This document shows positions 60,338 to 64,000 of a stretch of DNA of 64,000 nt, piece after piece. Each line of letters opens with the position of its first letter. Positions within the stretch are counted from its first letter, which is position 1. The position numbers and the translations under genes are program-made. Below the pieces are notes generated by a model. That model saw only the letters and a list, made by a program, of their open reading frames with translations. It searched no databases and was not told the DNA's origin. The stretch comes from Phaffia rhodozyma (Eukaryota; Basidiomycota; Tremellomycetes; Cystofilobasidiales; Mrakiaceae), in NCBI GenBank assembly GCA_014706385.1, contig JACGZH010000008.1:1240001-1304000 (forward strand), written 5' to 3'.

Positions 60338-60437
60338 GGCGCGATCCCGGGATTGAACCGAGGACCTCCGTCAGACACGTGTTTCATGCGAGCCAGCAAA
60401 GCCCGAAGACGGCGTGATACCACTACACCAATCCCGC
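60338..60437 (-). tRNA. tRNA-Pro(CGG) with 28-nt intron
   Basis: Acceptor GCGGGAT/ATCGCGC with a G-G mismatch at 4-69, discriminator C. Stem CCGTC/GACGG, loop TTCGGG, anticodon CGG; intron 60374-60401. Same 3' end as Pro(TGG). Confidence 0.9.
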
Positions 60438-60515
60438 CAGTGATCGCACAGGCCTGGCCGGTCAGTTTGTCGGTCTCCAGCCGGCCGTCCGTCCGTCCGT
60501 CCGGGAGGCAAAAGA

Positions 60516-60613
60516 TACTCCATATGAGGTTCGAACTCATGATCCTTGTTAAGCACTAGAGGCACGGACGGCAACCTATAAGAACAATGCGATAACCACT
60601 TCGCCAATGGAGT
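60516..60613 (-). tRNA. tRNA-Ile(TAT) with 25-nt intron
   Basis: Acceptor ACTCCAT/ATGGAGT, discriminator A. Stem TTGTT/AACAA, loop CTTATA, anticodon TAT; intron 60552-60576. T arm ATGAG TTCGAAC CTCAT. Confidence 0.93.
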
Positions 60614-60775
60614 AAAGGTAAGCGTCGGTGGAAAAAGACGAGACAGGACGAGACAGGACGAGACAGGACGAGAGAAGGCCGCACCGGACGGCACACGCCA
60701 GACCGGGCCGAGTCCGACAGAAGACGGCACAGGCGGCAGGAGGAAGGACGGGAAAAAGAGGGCAAAAAAAAGGAA

Positions 60776-60858
60776 AGGTCCTACTCAGATTCGAACTGGG
60801 GATTCGAGAAGGTGAGTCAATCAGAATCTCGCGTGATAACCAACTTCACCATAGAACC
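60776..60858 (-). tRNA. tRNA-Gln(CTG) with 10-nt intron
   Basis: Acceptor GGTTCTA/TAGGACC. Stem CGAGA/TCTCG, loop TTCTGA, anticodon CTG; intron 60811-60820. T stem CCCAG/CTGAG with one mismatch. Confidence 0.9.
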
Positions 60859-61050
60859 GGTCGTTGTCGGCCTATTGCCCTCGCGAGTCTCGTTCCGGCG
60901 GTGTGTCCGCTGGCAAGGGTCCGTCGGCGCGTGTCCGCTGGCAGGTGTGCTTACATCGCTGGCCGACCTGTCCGCCCGCCGCACGTGGCCCGGCCGGCAT
61001 GACACGCACGGCCGACCCGATACACACAGCGGACATCGGAGCAAAAAGCA

Positions 61051-61123
61051 AGCCCAAACGCGGATTTGAACCACGGACCTCACCGTTACGAGCGGCGCAC
61101 TATAACCACTTAGCTATTCGGGC
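61051..61123 (-). tRNA. tRNA-Thr(CGT)
   Basis: Acceptor GCCCGAA/TTTGGGC. Stem CGCCG/CGGTG, loop CTCGTAA, anticodon CGT. T arm CGTGG TTCAAAT CCGCG. No intron. Confidence 0.93.
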
Positions 61124-61274
61124 CTGGTGCCCGTCGCCCGGTCGTGTTGTCTCTAAGGGTGTTGGTGTGTCGATGTGTTGGTGTACCGGTGTGGTCAGGA
61201 CCCGGCCCACACCGTCCGCTCGGCCAGACGTAGCCCATCGAGGTCGACCGCCGGGGCGGCTGGGCAGTCAACGT

Positions 61275-61361
61275 GCCTGGGTAGTTTAGTGGTAAAACGT
61301 AGGTCTCATACCGTCACCCGAGTGTGATCCTCAGCCGCGAGTTCGATTCTCGCTCTGGGCA
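61275..61361 (+). tRNA. tRNA-Met(CAT), elongator type, with about 15-nt intron
   Basis: Acceptor GCCTGGG/TCTGGGC, discriminator A. Loop CTCATA, anticodon CAT; intron about 61311-61325. The anticodon stem TAGGT/ATCCT pairs only 3 of 5, so the intron limits are uncertain or the stem is weak. T arm GCGAG TTCGATT CTCGC is intact; TTCGA (not ATCGA) marks it as an elongator. Confidence 0.78.
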
Positions 61362-61603
61362 ACTCTTTTTTTTCCTCTTTTGCTGTGTTTCCCATCCTTC
61401 CTGATGGTTGGTGGGCGGCCGGGCTGGGCCAGGCGGAGGTGCGGTCGGATCCGGCCGTCAGATGGGCTGAGCATGACGGCAGTGGAAGTGGCGGCGGTGG
61501 CGGTGGCGGTGGCGTCGGCAGTGCTGATGACGACGACGACTGCTGCTGCGCAGAGTCCGCTTGGACGAGAATCTATCCGGACAAACGGTGCTGGCACCAT
61601 ACC

Positions 61604-61690
61604 CGCCGCTTAGCTCATCTGGAAGAGCGTTGGTTTGTAAAGGATACACTTGTTCACCGAAGGCACTCGGTTCGATCCCGAGAGCGGCGA
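61604..61690 (+). tRNA. tRNA-Tyr(GTA) with 14-nt intron
   Basis: Acceptor CGCCGCT/AGCGGCG with the C1-G72 pair and A73 expected of eukaryotic Tyr. Stem TTGGT/ACCGA, loop TTGTAA, anticodon GTA; intron 61641-61654. Confidence 0.94.
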
Positions 61691-61912
61691 TCTTGTTTTT
61701 TTGCCTTTTGCTTTTTGTTCTTTTTTGTTCTTTTTTTTCTGCCTTGTGGCTGCTTCCTCTTTGACTGCTAGGGTTCCTGCCTTCGGTCCAGTCCGGTCGC
61801 TCTCACGCAGCATGCGCACTGTCTCGGCCAGACGGGCGATGCGACCGATGACGTTCTCCCAGCTGCTGCTGCCGATGTAGTGGTCACCGGGGCAGGGCAA
61901 GTGATCATATCT

Positions 61913-62011
61913 GGCCGATTGGTGTAGTGGCTATCACAGCAGTTTTCGGTACTCGTCCGCAAGGTCGTCTTCGCTCGCTGCTGGTCGTCGGTTCGATCCC
62001 GACATCGGTCT
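61913..62011 (+). tRNA. tRNA-Glu(TTC) with 28-nt intron
   Basis: Acceptor GGCCGAT/ATCGGTC. Stem AGCAG/CTGCT, loop TTTTCG, anticodon TTC; intron 61949-61976. T arm GTCGG TTCGATC CCGAC. Confidence 0.92.
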
Positions 62012-62225
62012 AAATGTTCACTTTTTGTGTCCCCCTTTCTTTTTTGCCCTCCTTTTTGCCCTTCTTTTTCTCTGCACGCTCTCTCTGCACTCTGTTTCTA
62101 TCGGCCGTTGTGTGGGTCACTGTCTGTCCGACCGGTCTGGCCTGTGTGCGCGTGTCCACCACGGTCGAGCCAGGTCGACACAGCTCCCTGTGGTGGGGCA
62201 GGCAGACGGGCGGGAAAACAAAAAA

Positions 62226-62299
62226 AGACCCATACCCGACTTGAACGGATGACCTCAAGATTTGGAATCTTGCGCTGCTACCAACTGAGCTAATGGGTC
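62226..62299 (-). tRNA. tRNA-Trp(CCA)
   Basis: Acceptor GACCCAT/ATGGGTC. Stem CAAGA/TCTTG, loop TTCCAAA, anticodon CCA. T loop TTCAAGT. No intron. T-run terminator immediately downstream. Confidence 0.94.
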
Positions 62300-62456
62300 G
62301 CTTGCCCGGAGGCTCCGTGCCCAGAGGGTATGTCGAGCGCCCGGCTGGCTGGCCGTACAGACGGTGGCACCATGCGGCCGGCTTGCAGGCCTCCAGCACG
62401 GACGGCCGGACGGGGGCTAGGGAAAAAACCGAGGGAAAACGAGCAAAAAGACAATG

Positions 62457-62528
62457 TTGCCAAGGCCCGTCTCGATCAGGCGACCTCCGGGTTATGAGCC
62501 CGGCGCGCTTCCACTGCGCTACTTGGCA
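62457..62528 (-). tRNA. Initiator tRNA-Met(CAT)
   Basis: D arm GCGCAGTGGAAGCGC, stem CCGGG/CCCGG with loop CTCATAA, and T loop ATCGAGA (A54, A60) are initiator hallmarks. Acceptor TGCCAAG/CTTGGCA, discriminator A. The end pair is T1-A72, the reverse of the A1-T72 usual in eukaryotic initiators. No intron. Confidence 0.93.
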
Positions 62529-62579
62529 TTGATGGGAGACCATGGCTGAGGAGTGTGTATGTGGTGTCGGCCGCAGGTC

Positions 62580-62672
62580 ACGTGCCGGTGTCGATGTCAG
62601 TGTCGACGTCAGTGTCGATGCCAGTGCCAGCACCAGTGTCATTACCAATGCCAGTGTCAATGCCAGTCACAC
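62580..62672. repeat. Degenerate CAGTGTCGATGC-type repeat between tRNAs
   Basis: About 90 bp of irregular 12-bp units (CAGTGTCGACGT, CAGTGTCAATGC and similar) in the spacer between initiator Met and Ile(AAT). No coding function apparent. Confidence 0.75.
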
Positions 62673-62736
62673 CATCGACTGGTGCGACCGACGGTACACC
62701 TGGCCATGGTCTGCCGGGTGGGCCTGACAGTCATCG

Positions 62737-62810
62737 GATCGATTAGCTCAGTTGGTTAGAGCGTGGTGCTAATAACGCCAAGGTCGCGGGTTCGACCCCC
62801 TCATTGATCA
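62737..62810 (+). tRNA. tRNA-Ile(AAT)
   Basis: Acceptor GATCGAT/ATTGATC, discriminator A. Stem TGGTG/CGCCA, loop CTAATAA, anticodon AAT. T stem GCGGG/CCCTC with one mismatch. No intron. T-run follows. Confidence 0.93.
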
Positions 62811-63066
62811 CTTTTTCTTTCTTTTTCTAATTTTCGCCATCTTTTTTTGCCATCTTTTTTGCACCCCTCCTGTTCTCGACCGTTGCGGTCTGTGTGGCAT
62901 TGTTGTCGACTGGCACGCTCCATGGTGAGCGATGCAGTGTTGTGACGGTGTGACGATGTGGTGGTGCAGTGGCGACGATGGGAACGCAGATATACACCCG
63001 GCTGTGCTGGACAGTGTCCGACCAGACATGGGCCTATGGTGTCTGGGCTGGGCTGGGAGGCATCGT

Positions 63067-63153
63067 GCATGCTTGGTGTAGTGGTATCGCGCCATGTTAG
63101 GGTCTTTGCGCCTTGTCTCATGGAGGTCCTCAGTTCAATCCTGGGAGCGTGCC
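63067..63153 (+). tRNA. tRNA-Pro(AGG) with 15-nt intron
   Basis: Acceptor GCATGCT/AGCGTGC, discriminator C. Stem CCATG/CATGG, loop TTAGGG, anticodon AGG; intron 63103-63117. T arm CTCAG TTCAATC CTGGG. Confidence 0.94.
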
Positions 63154-63362
63154 TTTTTTCCTTTTCCTTTCGTTCTTTGTTTCCTTTTCCCGAGCGCTTC
63201 CTGTCGCTCTTCGTTGTTTTCTGCCACTTTTCACTCACTTTTTGCCACTCTCCGCCACTTTCTCGGCAGCAGACAAGCGATGTGTGCACCCGGTGGAGAC
63301 GTCTCTGACGCATGGACAAGCTGTCTGGACAAGGTGTCTGGACACGGATGACAGCCATCAAG

Positions 63363-63434
63363 TCCTCAATTGTCTAACGGCTATGATAACCGCCTCTCAC
63401 GCGGTAGGCCCGGGTTCGACTCCCGGTTGGGGAT
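63363..63434 (+). tRNA. tRNA-Glu(CTC)
   Basis: Acceptor TCCTCAA/TTGGGGA. Stem ACCGC/GCGGT, loop CTCTCAC, anticodon CTC. T arm CCGGG TTCGACT CCCGG. No intron, unlike Glu(TTC). Confidence 0.94.
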
Positions 63435-63664
63435 CTCTCTTTTGGTCTTTTCTTTTGCTCTCGTTTCTTTTTTTCTTTTTTTCCTTGTCCTTCTTTCCTT
63501 TCGTCTTTCTGTTTCGTCTTGTTTTTGTATGTCCGTTCTGACCACTGGTATCAGCGCTGGTGTGTGCCTGCGGGTACTGTGTGGTTGAATGCACGGTATG
63601 GGGTGCATGCACCGGCCAGCTGTCCAGCCACCTGGCGAGCGGACAAGGCTGACATCCAACCGAC

Positions 63665-63736
63665 TCTTGGATGGTCTAACGGTTATGATTTCCGCCTGTC
63701 ACGCGGGAGACCGGGGTTCGACTCCCCGTCCGGGAG
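63665..63736 (+). tRNA. tRNA-Asp(GTC)
   Basis: Acceptor TCTTGGA/TCCGGGA, discriminator G. Stem TCCGC/GCGGG, loop CTGTCAC, anticodon GTC. T arm CGGGG TTCGACT CCCCG. No intron. Last tRNA before the right edge. Confidence 0.93.
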
Positions 63737-63769
63737 CACTTTTTGCCTTTTGCTCCTCTCTTTTGTACT

Positions 63770-63817
63770 TGCATTTGTACTTGCATTTGCATTTGCATTT
63801 GCATCTGCATTTGCATT
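63770..63817. repeat. TGCATT/TGTACT hexamer repeat
   Basis: Seven to eight copies of a 6-bp unit (TTGCAT with TTGTAC and CTGCAT variants) downstream of tRNA-Asp. The remaining bases to 64000 are CT-rich with no gene seen. Confidence 0.85.
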
Positions 63818-64000
63818 TTTTCTTTCCATTCTCTTTTGCTGTACAGCTGTATGGTTGTCTTGCTTTGTTGTGTTTGTCCGTCGACGGCCATCGATCGTTA
63901 TCTTTTTTTCTTTGGTCTGTATGTCTCCTTCTTTTTCTCTTTCTTTTTCTTTTGCTCTCTTTGACGGCGCATGTTTGGCAGCACACGCTCCGAAAGACGC

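Noticed and set aside
56255..63980. Many ORFs of 60-290 codons across the tRNA array
   Set aside because: They run through tRNA genes on both strands, are rich in Cys/Arg or Ser/Phe from the repeats, and resemble no family.

Overview
The window is eukaryotic, intron-dense DNA. About 20 protein genes are broken by short (roughly 50-150 bp) GT-AG introns with CT-rich acceptors, lie close together on both strands, and encode a typical fungal housekeeping set. The combination (two intron-rich FUS3/KSS1-type MAP kinases, a Rud3-type GRAB golgin, a BCAS3-domain protein, many introns per gene, about 48% GC) points to a basidiomycete, most likely a yeast-like Tremellomycete. That placement is inference; no rRNA is present to confirm it.

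Left part (1-56.3 kb), in order: 5' part of a condensin subunit gene (YCS4/CND1, runs off the left edge); COX20; REX4; NCA2; snRNP SmF; NC2-beta/Dr1; golgin RUD3; a pheromone/filamentation-type MAPK; a small one-pass membrane protein; MAM33 (p32); ISA1; a four-pass membrane protein; UTP25; a cytochrome P450; a Qa-SNARE (Pep12/syntaxin); an AIM18-like chalcone-isomerase-fold mitochondrial protein; an EDC1/PNRC-like decapping-motif protein; a MAPR/cytochrome-b5-like membrane protein; a BCAS3-domain protein; a second FUS3/KSS1-type MAPK; RPA14 (RFA3); a class I cyclic-nucleotide phosphodiesterase; and an uncertain short gene. Condensin and RPA14 carry MluI cell-cycle boxes (ACGCGT) in their upstream regions, suggesting shared G1/S control by an MBF-like factor.

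Right part (56.3-63.74 kb): no convincing protein gene. It is a dense array of 27 tRNA genes, about one per 275 bp, on both strands. All 27 are different isoacceptors, with initiator and elongator Met counted separately. Fifteen have an intron after position 37 and 11 are intronless. The array probably continues past the right edge, because many isoacceptors (Phe, His, Cys, Asn and others) are missing.

The most unusual element is the 27th, tRNA-Arg(ACG) at 59.69-59.85 kb on the minus strand. Its 3' half lies upstream of its 5' half, so it reads as a circularly permuted tRNA gene. Placed in the right order the halves give a complete cloverleaf: 7/7 acceptor pairs, 5/5 anticodon-stem pairs and intact D and T arms. 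A perfect 9-bp inverted repeat encloses the unit, and a leader segment can pair with the anticodon, as an intron normally would. Permuted tRNA genes are known from some red and green algae and archaea; I know of none in fungi.
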